Part shown: in pieces, positions 30,094 to 39,951 of the stretch
Numbering within the stretch: position 1 is the stretch's first letter
How the letters are laid out: each line of letters opens with the position of its first letter
Origin: Pseudomonas abietaniphila
GTDB taxonomy: Bacteria; Pseudomonadota; Gammaproteobacteria; Pseudomonadales; Pseudomonadaceae
Direction: 5' to 3'
NCBI RefSeq assembly: GCF_039697315.1
Contig: NZ_CP155619.1
Coordinates: 1,984,001-2,048,000 of the forward strand
Length of the DNA stretch: 64,000 nucleotides
Notes under the pieces: generated by a model
Databases searched by the model: none
What the model was told of the DNA's origin: nothing
The model's input: the letters and a program-made list of their open reading frames with translations, nothing else
Program-made: the position numbers and the translations under genes

Positions 30094-31068
30094 ATGACCA
30101 ACGCCCACGATCTCATCCAGTCTGCACAGTGCACCATCCGCCTCGAAATAGAAGCCGTGGAAGGCCTTCTCGCGCACATCGATGCAGATTTCGTTCGTGC
30201 CTGCGAGATGATTCTGGAAAGCCAGGGCCGCGTGGTCGTGGTCGGCATGGGCAAGTCAGGACACATTGGCAAAAAGATCGCCGCGACGCTGGCCAGTACG
30301 GGCACCCCTGCGTTCTTCGTTCATCCAGCCGAAGCCAGCCATGGCGACATGGGCATGATCACCAGCGCCGACATCATCCTGGCGTTGTCCAACTCGGGCA
30401 CCACCTCCGAGATCGTGACCCTGCTGCCACTGATCAAACGCCTGGGCATCAAATTGATCAGCCTGACCGGCAATCCTGACTCCACGCTGGCGAAAGCCGC
30501 AGACGTCAGCCTCAACGCGCGCGTGGAAAAAGAAGCCTGTCCACTGAACCTTGCGCCGACGTCGTCGACGACCGCAGCCCTGGTCATGGGTGATGCACTG
30601 GCCGTTGCGCTGCTCGATGCGCGCGGCTTCACCGCAGAAGACTTTGCGTTTTCCCATCCGGGTGGCGCACTGGGCCGTCGCCTCCTGCTGAAGGTCGAGC
30701 ATGTGATGCACACCGCAGCCGAACTGCCGCAGGTCGTCCGGGGAACGCCGCTACGTGACTCGTTGATGGAAATGACCCGCAAGGGCCTGGGCATGACCGC
30801 CATTACCGAACCCGACGGTCGCCTTGCCGGGATCTTCACCGACGGTGACTTGCGCCGTACGCTGGACCGCGATATCGATCTGCGCCAGGCGGTGATCGAT
30901 GAAGTGATGACCGTGCACGGTAAAACCGTCCGCCCGGAGATGCTCGCCGCCGAGGCGCTGAAAATCATGGAAGACAACAAGATCGGCGCACTGATCGTGG
31001 TCGACGAGAACGATCGCCCCATCGGCGCGTTCAACCTTCAAGACCTTCTGCGCGCGGGAGTCATGTAA
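30094..31068 (+). CDS. kdsD: Arabinose-5-phosphate isomerase
   Basis: Enzyme of 324 residues converting ribulose 5-phosphate to arabinose 5-phosphate, the first step to the LPS sugar Kdo. SIS domain at about 35-180 (VVGMGKSGHIGKKIAATLAS; SNSGTTSEI) followed by a pair of CBS domains (about 205-324). Directly followed by kdsC; the cluster order kdsD-kdsC-lptC-lptA-lptB-rpoN is conserved in gamma-proteobacteria. Confidence 0.97.
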   Translation: MTNAHDLIQSAQCTIRLEIEAVEGLLAHIDADFVRACEMILESQGRVVVVGMGKSGHIGKKIAATLASTGTPAFFVHPAEASHGDMGMITSADIILALSNSGTTSEIVTLLPLIKRLGIKLISLTGNPDSTLAKAADVSLNARVEKEACPLNLAPTSSTTAALVMGDALAVALLDARGFTAEDFAFSHPGGALGRRLLLKVEHVMHTAAELPQVVRGTPLRDSLMEMTRKGLGMTAITEPDGRLAGIFTDGDLRRTLDRDIDLRQAVIDEVMTVHGKTVRPEMLAAEALKIMEDNKIGALIVVDENDRPIGAFNLQDLLRAGVM

Positions 31069-31602
31069 ATGAGCGTCGATATGAACGAACTGATGCAGCG
31101 CGGTAAAAACATCAAACTGGCGGTCTTCGATGTCGACGGTGTACTGACCGATGGCCGGCTGTATTTTCTTGAAGACGGCAGCGAGTTCAAGACATTCAAC
31201 ACGCTGGATGGTCAAGGCATCAAAATGCTGATCAACTCCGGTGTTGTCACTGCAATCATCAGCGGTCGTAAAACACCCGTCGTTGAGCGCCGCGCCAAGA
31301 ACCTGGGCATCGCGCATCTTTACCAGGGACGTGAAGACAAACTGGTGGTACTCGACGGGCTCCTGCAGCAACTCCATCTAAGCTATGAGCAGGTCGCCTA
31401 CCTCGGTGACGATTTGCCTGATCTGCCGGTCATCCGCCGCGTAGGTTTGGGGATGGCCGTCGCCAACGCCGCCTCTTTCGTCCGTCAACATGCACATGGC
31501 ACCACACAGGCCAAAGGCGGCGAAGGTGCCGCGCGAGAATTCTGCGAGCTGATCCTGAGCGCTCAGGGCAACCTCGAAGCGGCACACGCCGCCTACTTAT
31601 AG
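31069..31602 (+). CDS. kdsC: Kdo-8-phosphate phosphatase
   Basis: HAD-superfamily phosphatase of 177 residues without a cap domain. The nucleophile motif is FDVDGVLTDGRLYF (about 18-31), with later motifs SGRKTP and GDDLPDLP. It releases phosphate from Kdo 8-phosphate in LPS synthesis. Its ATG follows the kdsD stop with no gap. Confidence 0.97.
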   Translation: MSVDMNELMQRGKNIKLAVFDVDGVLTDGRLYFLEDGSEFKTFNTLDGQGIKMLINSGVVTAIISGRKTPVVERRAKNLGIAHLYQGREDKLVVLDGLLQQLHLSYEQVAYLGDDLPDLPVIRRVGLGMAVANAASFVRQHAHGTTQAKGGEGAAREFCELILSAQGNLEAAHAAYL

Positions 31603-31612
31603 AAGTGCATTT

Positions 31613-32185
31613 ATGCTGAGCAAAAGATTTCGTACGTTTCTGATCTTCGGTGTGCTGGCACTGCTGCTTGCAGCGGCTGGCTACTGGAACATCAGCCCTG
31701 AAAGTTTCATGGACCAGCCCAAGCAGGCCGTGGACGAAAGCGCCATCGACTACTATGCGATGAACGCACACAGCATTCAGTACCTGCCCGATGGTTCGAT
31801 GCAATACGATATGACCGCTGACAAGGTCGAGCACCTGAAGGCCACCGACGTGACCCTCATGACAACGCCGGTCCTGCAGATGTTTCGTGGCTCGGAGTTC
31901 CCGTGGCATGTCCAGAGCGTGCGCGCCGAAGTGTCTCCGGGCGGGGATCACGTCGAGCTGATCGACAAGGTTCGCATCAACCGCACCGACGAAAAGAACC
32001 GAACCACCATCATCACCAGCACACGCATGACTGTCTTCCCCCAGAAGCAATATGCGGAAACCGCGCAACCCGTTAGAATCGACGGCTTTAACGGCGTGAG
32101 CACGGGTACGGGTATGAAAGCCTATCTAAAAGAAAGCAGGATACACCTGCTATCGAACGCAAGAGGACAGTATGAGGCTCCTTAA
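31613..32185 (+). CDS. lptC: LPS-export protein LptC
   Basis: Bitopic inner-membrane protein of 190 residues: one N-terminal helix (about 7-25) and a periplasmic beta-jellyroll (about 45-185) that receives LPS from LptBFG and passes it to LptA. The typical DYYAMNAHSIQYLPDGSMQY opening of the LptC fold is present. It overlaps lptA by 14 bases. Confidence 0.95.
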   Translation: MLSKRFRTFLIFGVLALLLAAAGYWNISPESFMDQPKQAVDESAIDYYAMNAHSIQYLPDGSMQYDMTADKVEHLKATDVTLMTTPVLQMFRGSEFPWHVQSVRAEVSPGGDHVELIDKVRINRTDEKNRTTIITSTRMTVFPQKQYAETAQPVRIDGFNGVSTGTGMKAYLKESRIHLLSNARGQYEAP

Positions 32186-32720
32186 AACCCTCCCTATTTT
32201 GCTCGGTCTGGGCGCAGCACTGGGAAGCGTGAGCGCCTGGGCTCTGCCGAACGATCAGGATCAGCCTATCCGCATTCAGGCCGACGATGCCCAGCTGGAC
32301 GACAAGCAAGGCATCGCCACCTATACCGGTAACGTGATCATCACCCAGGGTTCGATGAAGGTCACCGGCAACACCGTGACCATGACCCGTACGCCTGCGG
32401 GCGACATCGACGTCGTGACCTCGGTGGGCAACCTGGCCTATTTCGAGCAGTTGCAGACGGCCGGTGACACCAAACCCGTTCAGGGCTGGGGCGTCACTAT
32501 CCAGTACCATGCGCCGCAAAACCGCATTGTGCTGATCGACAAGGCCAAGGTGATCGACAAGGACAGCAACGTGACTCAGGGCGAGAAAATCGTCTACGAC
32601 ACCGTCCGCAAACTGGCGAGTGCCGGCCGAGCCACAGGCAGCAAAGTCACCGAAGCGCGCCCTCGCGTCGACATGGTGATTCAGCCGAAAAAGAAAACCG
32701 ACCAGCAGAAGGCCCAGTAA
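32172..32720 (+). CDS. lptA: LPS-transport periplasmic bridge protein LptA
   Basis: Periplasmic protein of 182 residues with a signal peptide (about 1-24, ending SAWA) and an OstA/LptA beta-jellyroll ([26 protein letters not shown]). LptA units stack to form the bridge carrying LPS across the periplasm. It shares one base with lptB. Confidence 0.95.
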   Translation: MRLLKTLPILLGLGAALGSVSAWALPNDQDQPIRIQADDAQLDDKQGIATYTGNVIITQGSMKVTGNTVTMTRTPAGDIDVVTSVGNLAYFEQLQTAGDTKPVQGWGVTIQYHAPQNRIVLIDKAKVIDKDSNVTQGEKIVYDTVRKLASAGRATGSKVTEARPRVDMVIQPKKKTDQQKAQ

Positions 32721-33445
32721 TGGCGACGCTGAAAGCCCAACACCTGGCCAAGGCTTACAAAAGCCGCCAGGTCGTGCGAGACGTCAGCCTGTCCATCGAC
32801 AGCGGCCAGATCGTCGGCCTCCTGGGGCCCAACGGTGCAGGCAAGACCACATGCTTCTACATGATCGTGGGCCTCGTTCAGGCCGATCAGGGGCGTGTGC
32901 TGATCGACGATCAGGACGTCAGCCATCAACCGATGCACGGCCGCGCTCGTGCCGGTATCGGCTATCTGCCGCAAGAAGCCTCGATCTTCCGCAAGCTGTC
33001 GGTGTCAGACAACATCATGGCCATCCTTGAAACGCGCAAGGAGCTTGATCGCGCCGGGCGTCGCAAGGAGCTGGAGAGCCTGCTGCAGGAATTCCATATC
33101 ACGCACATCCGCGACAACCTTGGCATGAGCCTGTCGGGTGGTGAGCGTCGTCGTGTGGAGATCGCTCGCGCACTGGCCACCTCGCCGAAATTCATCCTGC
33201 TGGATGAACCCTTTGCCGGTGTCGACCCGATCTCCGTGGGTGACATCAAGCAGATCATTTACCATCTCAAGGCAAAGGGTATCGGCGTTCTGATCACCGA
33301 CCACAACGTCCGCGAGACCCTCGACATCTGCGAAACGGCCTACATCGTCAACGACGGGCAACTGATCGCAGAGGGTGATGCTGAAACCATCCTGGCCAAC
33401 CAGTTGGTCAAAGAAGTGTATCTCGGCCACGAGTTCCGCCTGTAA
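32720..33445 (+). CDS. lptB: LPS-export ABC ATPase LptB
   Basis: ATPase of 241 residues that drives LPS extraction by LptB2FG. Walker [19 protein letters not shown], signature [15 protein letters not shown], Walker [15 protein letters not shown]-loop ITDHNVRE. The length is standard. Last gene of the kds-lpt group before a hairpin; rpoN follows after 188 bases. Confidence 0.97.
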   Translation: MATLKAQHLAKAYKSRQVVRDVSLSIDSGQIVGLLGPNGAGKTTCFYMIVGLVQADQGRVLIDDQDVSHQPMHGRARAGIGYLPQEASIFRKLSVSDNIMAILETRKELDRAGRRKELESLLQEFHITHIRDNLGMSLSGGERRRVEIARALATSPKFILLDEPFAGVDPISVGDIKQIIYHLKAKGIGVLITDHNVRETLDICETAYIVNDGQLIAEGDAETILANQLVKEVYLGHEFRL

Positions 33446-33451
33446 TCGGGC

Positions 33452-33517
33452 GATGACAAGAGGTTGGCCGGCGAACGCAGCATGCGCCTCATCGCCAACC
33501 TCGTTTTAATTGTCATC
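33452..33517 (+). terminator. Nested hairpin between lptB and rpoN
   Basis: Inner stem AGGTTGGC / GCCAACCT followed by CGTTTTAA, and outer arms GATGACAA / TTGTCATC. A plausible but imperfect intrinsic terminator, since the T run is only four long. Confidence 0.5.
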
Positions 33518-33548
33518 ACACCCTAGGCAAACACTCCGGTTTCAGGCA

Positions 33549-33554
33549 TATAAT
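33549..33554 (+). promoter_or_regulatory. Likely -10 of the rpoN promoter
   Basis: Exact TATAAT about 80 bases upstream of rpoN; a weak GGCAAA stands 17 bases before it. This suggests rpoN has its own sigma-70 promoter, as known in other pseudomonads. Confidence 0.4.
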
Positions 33555-33633
33555 TTGCTTAAGTTGGCGCCCAGGCGCCCCAGTAGTGGATGGCGCGCAT
33601 GTGCGCCGGCGAATAAGGTGTTAAGTCCCTGCC

Positions 33634-35127
33634 ATGAAACCTTCGCTAGTCTTGAGAATGGGCCAGCAGCTGACGATGACACCGCAGCTGCAACAGGCCA
33701 TCCGCTTACTCCAACTGTCGACGCTGGATCTCCAACAGGAAATCCAGGAGGCACTGGAGTCCAACCCCATGCTCGAGCGCCAGGAAGAAGGCGACGACTT
33801 CGATAACGTCGACCCCATGGCCGACAACATCGAGCAAAAGCCCAACCCGGACGTTCAGGAACCGACGTATCAGGAAGCCGCGCCCACCGTCGACAATCTG
33901 GAAGACGGCGAATGGAGCGAGCGCATTCCCAACGAACTGCCTGTGGACACCGCGTGGGAAGACGTCTACCAGACCAGCGCCAGCAGCCTGCCCAGCAACG
34001 ATGACGACGAATGGGACTTCACCACGCGCACATCCGCCGGTGAGAGCCTGCAAAGCCATCTGCTCTGGCAGTTGAACCTGGCGCCGATGTCCGACACCGA
34101 TCGCCTGATCGCCGTCACGCTCATCGACTGCATCAACAATCAAGGCTACCTCGACGAGTCCCTCGAAGAGCTGCTGGACGCTTTCGATCCAGAGCTCGAT
34201 ATCGAACTGGACGAAATCGAGGCCGTTCTGCACCGCATTCAGCAATTCGAACCTGCCGGCATCGGTGCGCGAAACCTCAGCGAATGCCTGCTGTTGCAGC
34301 TGCGTCAGTTGCCGGCCAAGACCAAATGGCTCGCGGAAGCTCAGCGCCTGGTCAGCGATTACATCGACCTGTTGGGCAGCCGTGACTACGCGCAACTGAT
34401 GCGCCGCATGAAGCTCAAGGAAGATGATCTGCGTCAGGTCATCGAACTGGTGCAAAGCCTGAACCCGCGTCCAGGCTCCCAGATCGAATCCACGGAAGCG
34501 GAATACGTCGTTCCCGATGTGATCGTGCGCAAGGACAACGAACGCTGGCTGGTCGAGCTCAATCAGGAAGCCGTTCCGCGTCTGCGCGTCAATCCGCAGT
34601 ACGCAGGCTTCGTGCGTCGCGCCGACACGAGCGCCGACAACACCTTCATGCGCAACCAGTTGCAGGAAGCGCGCTGGTTCATCAAAAGCCTGCAGAGCCG
34701 TAATGAAACCCTGATGAAGGTCGCGACCCAGATCGTCGAGCATCAGCGTGGCTTCCTCGAGTACGGTGACGAGGCGATGAAACCGCTGGTCTTGCATGAC
34801 ATCGCCGAAGCAGTCGGCATGCACGAATCAACGATCTCGCGCGTGACCACGCAAAAGTTCATGCACACACCGCGCGGCATCTACGAACTGAAATACTTCT
34901 TCTCCAGTCACGTCAGCACCTCTGAAGGCGGCGAATGCTCGTCTACCGCCATCCGCGCGATCATCAAAAAACTGGTTGCCGCGGAAAATCAGAAAAAGCC
35001 GTTGAGTGACAGCAAGATCGCTGGTTTACTGGAGGCACAAGGCATTCAAGTGGCCCGTCGCACAGTCGCCAAATACCGCGAGTCTCTAGGGATAGCGCCT
35101 TCCAGCGAACGCAAGCGATTGATGTAA
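33634..35127 (+). CDS. rpoN: RNA polymerase sigma-54 factor
   Basis: Protein of 497 residues. Region I is the glutamine- and leucine-rich activator-contact segment (about 1-47: [19 protein letters not shown]), then an acidic region II (about 48-120), the core-binding domain, a helix-turn-helix (about 375-400) and the C-terminal RpoN box [10 protein letters not shown], which reads the -24 element. It directs nitrogen, flagellar, carbon-source and virulence genes. It is followed by hpf-ptsN-rapZ-npr, the classical rpoN cluster. Confidence 0.98.
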   Translation: MKPSLVLRMGQQLTMTPQLQQAIRLLQLSTLDLQQEIQEALESNPMLERQEEGDDFDNVDPMADNIEQKPNPDVQEPTYQEAAPTVDNLEDGEWSERIPNELPVDTAWEDVYQTSASSLPSNDDDEWDFTTRTSAGESLQSHLLWQLNLAPMSDTDRLIAVTLIDCINNQGYLDESLEELLDAFDPELDIELDEIEAVLHRIQQFEPAGIGARNLSECLLLQLRQLPAKTKWLAEAQRLVSDYIDLLGSRDYAQLMRRMKLKEDDLRQVIELVQSLNPRPGSQIESTEAEYVVPDVIVRKDNERWLVELNQEAVPRLRVNPQYAGFVRRADTSADNTFMRNQLQEARWFIKSLQSRNETLMKVATQIVEHQRGFLEYGDEAMKPLVLHDIAEAVGMHESTISRVTTQKFMHTPRGIYELKYFFSSHVSTSEGGECSSTAIRAIIKKLVAAENQKKPLSDSKIAGLLEAQGIQVARRTVAKYRESLGIAPSSERKRLM

Positions 35128-35204
35128 GGGTCACAGGCCACAGCGTTCCAGTGGCAGGCACCCAAGCCTGCCTCTTAATGCACTGGCAACGAAGGAGAAG
35201 CTGT

Positions 35205-35513
35205 ATGCAAGTCAACATCAGTGGACACCAACTGGAAGTGACCAAGCCCCTGCGCGAGTACATCGAGCTGAAGCTGAAAAAGCTCGAAGGGCACTTTGAC
35301 AAGATTACCAACGTGCAGGTGACGATGGCCGTCGAGAAACTCAAACAGAAGATCGAGGCCACCCTGCATATCCACGGTGGAGAGGTGGTTGCCAATGCGG
35401 AGCATGACGACATGTATGCGGCAATCGACCTGCTCACTGACAAGCTAGACAGACAATTGCTCAAGCATAAGGAAAAGCAGCAAAGCATCCTCAAAGGTGC
35501 GGCCGCTCGCTGA
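35205..35513 (+). CDS. hpf: Ribosome hibernation promoting factor
   Basis: Short HPF/YhbH-type protein of 102 residues, with the typical VNISGHQLEVTKPLREYIELK opening and a basic beta-alpha-beta-beta-beta-alpha fold. It binds the 30S decoding region in stationary phase and helps form inactive 100S ribosomes. The start at 35205 follows GAAGGAGAAG; upstream in-frame codons are not family-like. Conserved position after rpoN. Confidence 0.95.
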   Translation: MQVNISGHQLEVTKPLREYIELKLKKLEGHFDKITNVQVTMAVEKLKQKIEATLHIHGGEVVANAEHDDMYAAIDLLTDKLDRQLLKHKEKQQSILKGAAAR

Positions 35514-35525
35514 CACTCCCCATCC

Positions 35526-35990
35526 ATGATCCGACTTGAAAACATCCTGACCCCTGGCCGTTCACTCGTGAACGTGCCAGGCGGCAGCAAAAAAGCCGTT
35601 CTCGAAGAGATTGCCAAAATGATCGGGCAGCAGGTGCCCGAATTCGACTGGCAAACCGTCTACGAAAGCCTCATTGCCCGCGAGAAGCTGGGTTCTACCG
35701 GCTTCGGTAACGGAATCGCAATCCCCCACTGCCGACTCAAAGGCTGCACGTCGCCGGTCAGCGCAGTGCTTCACCTGGAAAAGCCCGTCGATTTCGATGC
35801 CATCGACGGCGCTCCGGTGGACCTGCTGTTCGTGTTGCTGGTCCCTGAAGCCGCCACCGATGCGCACCTCGAATTGCTCCGCCAGATCGCCAGCATGCTC
35901 GACCGCGCCGACGTGCGCGCAAGCCTGCGCAGCGCGAAAAGCAGCGACGAGCTGTACAACGTCGTGCTTCACGTACAGAACGGCCACTGA
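35526..35990 (+). CDS. ptsN: Nitrogen-regulatory EIIA protein PtsN
   Basis: EIIA-Ntr of 154 residues; the phosphorylated histidine is H68 in [13 protein letters not shown]. It receives phosphate from EI-Ntr (PtsP) through NPr and regulates potassium transport, stress and, in Pseudomonas, carbon/nitrogen responses without transporting sugar. Lies between hpf and rapZ. Confidence 0.97.
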   Translation: MIRLENILTPGRSLVNVPGGSKKAVLEEIAKMIGQQVPEFDWQTVYESLIAREKLGSTGFGNGIAIPHCRLKGCTSPVSAVLHLEKPVDFDAIDGAPVDLLFVLLVPEAATDAHLELLRQIASMLDRADVRASLRSAKSSDELYNVVLHVQNGH

Positions 35991-35992
35991 CC

Positions 35993-36850
35993 ATGCGCAT
36001 GATCATCGTCAGCGGTCGCTCCGGCTCCGGCAAGAGCACGGCCCTCGATGTTCTGGAAGACAGCGGTTTCTACTGCGTCGACAATTTGCCCGCGGGCCTG
36101 CTGCCCGAACTGGCCGAGCGCGCACTGATCAACACAGAGCTGGCCGAACCGCTGCTGGCGGTGTCCATCGACGCACGCAACCTGCCCAGCCACCTGACCC
36201 GTTTTCCGCGAATGCTCGAAGAGGTTCGCAACCGGCACATCCAGTGCGACGTACTGTTCCTGGATGCCGACGAGTCCACGCTGCTCAAGCGTTTCTCCGA
36301 AACCCGTCGTCGTCACCCGCTCAGCAACGCTACGCGCTCGTTGGCCGAGGCTATCCGCGACGAGAAAACCCTGCTCGGGCCGATCATCGACCTCGCCGAC
36401 CTGACCATCGACACGACTCACCTGAATCTCTATCAGCTGCGCGATACGCTCAAGTTGCGGCTTCTCAACAAGCCTGAACCGGGTACTGCGTTCCTGATTG
36501 AATCGTTTGGTTTCAAACGCGGCATGCCCGTGGACGCGGACCTGGTGTTCGACGTCCGCTGCCTGCCTAACCCGTACTGGAAGCCTGAGCTGCGCGAGCA
36601 GTCCGGGCTCGACCAGCCGGTAGCCGACTACCTGGCCGCGCAGTCAGATGTCGAAGAAATGTTCCAGGACATCTCTTCATACCTGACCAAGTGGTTACCG
36701 CGGTTCGCCGCCAGCAACCGCGCCTACGTCACAATTGCCATTGGCTGCACCGGCGGACACCACCGCTCCGTCTACCTGACCGAACGCCTGGGTCAGTCCC
36801 TGCAACAGTCGCTCAAGAATGTTCAGGTCCGCCACCGCGACCTAAGCTGA
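35993..36850 (+). CDS. rapZ: RNase adapter protein RapZ
   Basis: Protein of 285 residues with an N-terminal P-loop (GRSGSGKST at 8-16) and the conserved C-terminal domain ([22 protein letters not shown]) related to phosphosugar binding. In E. coli RapZ guides RNase E to the sRNA GlmZ to control GlmS; the Pseudomonas role is less clear. It starts three bases after ptsN. Confidence 0.95.
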   Translation: MRMIIVSGRSGSGKSTALDVLEDSGFYCVDNLPAGLLPELAERALINTELAEPLLAVSIDARNLPSHLTRFPRMLEEVRNRHIQCDVLFLDADESTLLKRFSETRRRHPLSNATRSLAEAIRDEKTLLGPIIDLADLTIDTTHLNLYQLRDTLKLRLLNKPEPGTAFLIESFGFKRGMPVDADLVFDVRCLPNPYWKPELREQSGLDQPVADYLAAQSDVEEMFQDISSYLTKWLPRFAASNRAYVTIAIGCTGGHHRSVYLTERLGQSLQQSLKNVQVRHRDLS

Positions 36851-36866
36851 AAGGATCCCCATCGCG

Positions 36867-37139
36867 ATGCCCGCTCACCAGATCACCATCATCAACAAGC
36901 TGGGCCTGCACGCCCGTGCTGCAGCAAAGTTCGTTGGCGTCGCCGGCAAATACCCCTGCCAGATCAGGGTCGGTCGTAGCCCCGACAGCATGGTTGACGG
37001 CAAGAGCATCATGGCCGTCATGATGCTGGCGGCCGGCAAAGGCACCGAGATCCACCTGCTGACGGAAGGCGACGAGGAACAGGCCGCGCTGGACGGCTTG
37101 ATCGAACTGATCAATAACAGGTTTGACGAGGGCGAGTGA
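36867..37139 (+). CDS. ptsO: NPr, HPr-like phosphocarrier of the nitrogen PTS
   Basis: HPr-fold protein of 90 residues with the phosphorylated histidine H15 in NKLGLHARAAAKF. It relays phosphate from PtsP to PtsN. Last gene of the rpoN-hpf-ptsN-rapZ-ptsO cluster. The stop codon lies inside the terminator hairpin. Confidence 0.95.
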   Translation: MPAHQITIINKLGLHARAAAKFVGVAGKYPCQIRVGRSPDSMVDGKSIMAVMMLAAGKGTEIHLLTEGDEEQAALDGLIELINNRFDEGE

Positions 37140-37150
37140 TCGCCCTTTTT
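37130..37150 (+). terminator. Terminator overlapping the npr stop codon
   Basis: GGGCGA-GTGA-TCGCCC followed by five T: a six-pair stem with a GNRA tetraloop (GUGA in RNA) that contains the npr TGA. Confidence 0.85.
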
Positions 37151-37373
37151 CACTTTTGATTCAGCCGAATTTCCTCTCTCGATCTCTCATCAATCGATTC
37201 AGATTCCTACACTTCGCATGGCAGGGTGAGACTTGATCAATCACAGTGATAGATCTTTAATTCATCGCCTTGAAACGCCCTTCGCGAAATGATCAACCCT
37301 GTGCATGGATCCGCCTGACTGCAACCATGCCAAGCGGACGGGAGTAACGGTTGTATCTCCACAGAGCTGATTG

Positions 37374-38891
37374 ATGACACTGTCTTACGCACAGACGCTC
37401 CAATTCGCCCGATCACGCTCGGAAAGAATGCTGCTGCCCGGCAGCGTGCTGGCAGTGGTGGCGATTCTGGCAATCGTCACGTCACTGTTGATTCGCGAAT
37501 ACAGCACCGCGACCGAGTCCGCCGTGCGCGCGGCCAATAACGTGGTGCAGCTGATCGATGCCGATGTGCAACGCAATGCCGATCTGTACGACACCTCGCT
37601 GCTGGGCATGATCGCCACGTGGCAGCAACCGGAAGTGCTGTCGATTTCTCCGGCTTTGCGCCAGCAGGTGATGTTTGATCGCTCCACTGCAGCCCCGTAC
37701 AAAGGTGATCTGGTCGTTCTGGATGAAACAGGGGCGATCGTTGCCGATTCGGTGTCGGTGATACCCCGTAAGGATAATTTTTCCGACCTCGCCAGCTTCG
37801 CCAGGCACCGAGAGGATCCGTCCCTTGCACTGCGAGTGGACGGCCCCTTTAAAGCGCGCTGGGGTTTCAAGGACTGGCGCATCAGTTTCAGCCGGCGCAT
37901 CCCCTCCCCCGATGGCCGCTTTGTCGGCATCGTGGCGGCCTCAATGCGATTGGCTTACTTCCACCGGTTGTTTAGAGGGCTGGATGTCGGGCAGAAAGGA
38001 ACCATCAACCTGGTCACTGCAGACGGCATCATGCTCGCACGAGAACCCGAGCAGACCGTGCGCACGTACATCGGTCAGGACTTCAGCCAGCGCGCTAACT
38101 TTCAGCGCATTTTGAAAGAGGTCAATGGCAGCTTTACCGCCATCTCGGACCTGGACGGCCAACGGCGGATGTACACGTTTTCTAGAGTGGGCGACCTACC
38201 CTTGATCGTCGTCATCGCGCAGTCGCAGGATGAGGTGTACGCACTCTGGAGACACAATGCGCTGCTCGTGATGGGGGCAACCGGCCTGCTGTGCCTGGGC
38301 ATTCTGTGGCTGTCCTGGCTGCTGAGCAAACAGCTGCGTTTAAGACATCTTGCCGAACGGGAGCTGGCCGAGTTGGCGGCCACCGACGGGTTGACCGGGC
38401 TGGCCAATCGGCGTCGACTGGATGCGATCTTCAAACAGGAATGGGCGCGCAGCATTCGGTCGGAAAGGCCGATCTCGGTACTCATGATCGACGTCGACCA
38501 TTTCAAGGCATTCAATGATCGACACGGCCATCACGGTGGTGACATTGCACTGCGCAATGTTGCGAAAACCCTGGAGGCCAGCATCCGCCGTCCCGGCGAC
38601 GTCGCGGCCCGTTATGGCGGTGAAGAATTTCTGGTGGTGCTGCCCGAAACCGATTTGACGGGCGCCAGGCTGCTTGCGGAGCAGATCAGGCAGGCGATCG
38701 AAGCATTACCGCCGCTGAGTGAAGATGGGCATCCCATTACCGTCAGTATTGGCGCCGCGTCCGCACGGCCAGAAGCCGGGGATCAACAGGCCAGGCTTTT
38801 CAGTGAAGCGGATCAGGCGCTTTACCACGCCAAAAGCAGGGGTCGCAATCGGGTGGAAAGCAATGCAGAGGAACCGTCGGCTTCTCACTGA
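37374..38891 (+). CDS. Membrane-bound diguanylate cyclase with dCache sensor
   Basis: Protein of 505 residues. A membrane helix at about 20-42 is followed by a periplasmic double-Cache sensor domain (about 45-290, with LDETGAIVADSVSVIP and VTADGIMLAREPEQ typical of Cache), a second helix (about 298-318) and a GGEEF domain (about 338-495). The catalytic GGEEF (about 415-419) is intact, and an RxxD inhibitory site (RPGD) sits five residues before it, so product feedback by c-di-GMP is expected. The ligand is unknown. Start at the ATG 37374; a TTG directly before it is also possible. It is not part of the conserved rpoN cluster. Confidence 0.92.
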   Translation: MTLSYAQTLQFARSRSERMLLPGSVLAVVAILAIVTSLLIREYSTATESAVRAANNVVQLIDADVQRNADLYDTSLLGMIATWQQPEVLSISPALRQQVMFDRSTAAPYKGDLVVLDETGAIVADSVSVIPRKDNFSDLASFARHREDPSLALRVDGPFKARWGFKDWRISFSRRIPSPDGRFVGIVAASMRLAYFHRLFRGLDVGQKGTINLVTADGIMLAREPEQTVRTYIGQDFSQRANFQRILKEVNGSFTAISDLDGQRRMYTFSRVGDLPLIVVIAQSQDEVYALWRHNALLVMGATGLLCLGILWLSWLLSKQLRLRHLAERELAELAATDGLTGLANRRRLDAIFKQEWARSIRSERPISVLMIDVDHFKAFNDRHGHHGGDIALRNVAKTLEASIRRPGDVAARYGGEEFLVVLPETDLTGARLLAEQIRQAIEALPPLSEDGHPITVSIGAASARPEAGDQQARLFSEADQALYHAKSRGRNRVESNAEEPSASH

Positions 38892-38911
38892 AGCAGGCGA
38901 TTCCACCAGAC

Positions 38912-38943
38912 AAAAAAAACGCCAGACAAGCTGGCGTTTTTTA
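38912..38943. terminator. Bidirectional terminator between the diguanylate cyclase and the PA2169-family gene
   Basis: A-run, then AACGCCAG-acaag-CTGGCGTT and a T-run; serves both convergent genes. Confidence 0.9.
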
Positions 38944-38957
38944 GCAGTGCTGACGGA

Positions 38958-39428
38958 TCAGCTAGCGCGACGCACGGAGTCACGCAGCGCTTTTACTTTG
39001 TCGTGGTTCGCCTGCACACCTGTCAGCTGACGCTGAATCAGGCTGGTGACGTTGACCGGCAGATTCTTTTCGACCGCCTTCTGCGACGCTTCTTTGTAAG
39101 CTTTCAGCGCGTGATCTTCGCCGCGCTCGACTTCATTCAGTACGGCCTCATCGCTTTTGCCGGTGACGGCAGCTTTCAGCTCGACCCACAGGCGGTGCAA
39201 GCCGCCGGTTGCGCTGGAAGAGTCATCCGGATCACCGCCGAGCGCGCGTACTTCGGCCTGAAGCTCCGCAACAGCGGACTTGCACTCAGAAGAGCGGGAA
39301 AGGAAGTACGCTTTGATTTCAGGGTTCTTGATATCTTCAGCGGCAGTGTGAAAGCCTTTTTCGCCGTCAATGCTGGTCTCGATCAGATCATTCAGTACCG
39401 AGATCGCTTCTTTGTTGATATCTGTCAT
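38958..39428 (-). CDS. PA2169-family four-helix-bundle protein (DUF2383)
   Basis: Protein of 156 residues, all-helical and rich in charged residues, with the ferritin-like pattern of this family (ETSIDGEKGFHTAAEDI, SSECKSAVAELQAEVRALG, NEVERGEDHALKAYKEA). Function is unknown; members are often stress- or stationary-phase-induced in Pseudomonas. The start at 39428 is preceded by AAAGGAA; the in-frame extension upstream lacks a ribosome-binding site and is not family-like. Monocistronic, ending at the shared terminator. Confidence 0.87.
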   Translation of the reverse strand: MTDINKEAISVLNDLIETSIDGEKGFHTAAEDIKNPEIKAYFLSRSSECKSAVAELQAEVRALGGDPDDSSSATGGLHRLWVELKAAVTGKSDEAVLNEVERGEDHALKAYKEASQKAVEKNLPVNVTSLIQRQLTGVQANHDKVKALRDSVRRAS

Positions 39429-39660
39429 TTTGCAGTTCCTTTCTGGCAGGTTAATCGAAGAGTTAGTTTGGATAAACACTCGATATAAGGAGTGTTGCAG
39501 CCGTCGTGCCAGATTTTTATAAAGATAATATTCTTATTTATCAGACACTTATAAAGTTCAAGATACAGTGATGTCTCGCGTTCTGCATGATCTGTAGGTT
39601 GGCGTACATGCAGAATGCACGTATCGTTCAAGTTCATTGAAAAAGACCAACGGCGGCGCC

Positions 39661-39924
39661 ATGAATCCCGAGAAACTCAAGTTGTTGGTGACGCGCGAGA
39701 TGCCTTACGGCAAATACAAGGGGCGGCTGCTCGCCGACTTGCCAGGCGATTACTTGAACTGGTTCGCCCGCAAGGGTTTCCCGGCCGGCGAGTTGGGCAG
39801 TCTGCTTGCGCTGATGCACGAGGTCGATCACAACGGCCTGTCGGGCTTGCTGGATCCGCTGAGAACCCGCCCCCGTGAACCGTTACGTGAAAGCCCGTTG
39901 AAAACACCTATTCGCTTCACCTGA
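39661..39924 (+). CDS. DUF3820 family small protein (putative quorum-sensing-regulated virulence factor family)
   Basis: Protein of 87 residues matching the short family with core MPYGKYKGRLLADLPGDYLNWFARKGFP (about 14-41). Pfam names it a putative quorum-sensing-regulated virulence factor, but the biochemical role is unknown. The start at 39661 fits the family opening MNPEKLKLLVTREMPYGKY; an in-frame ATG eight codons earlier is less likely. It ends 27 bases before the aminotransferase, so the two may be co-transcribed. Confidence 0.83.
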   Translation: MNPEKLKLLVTREMPYGKYKGRLLADLPGDYLNWFARKGFPAGELGSLLALMHEVDHNGLSGLLDPLRTRPREPLRESPLKTPIRFT

Positions 39925-39951
39925 TTTTCTTCCCAACGAACGAGGGGCCTG

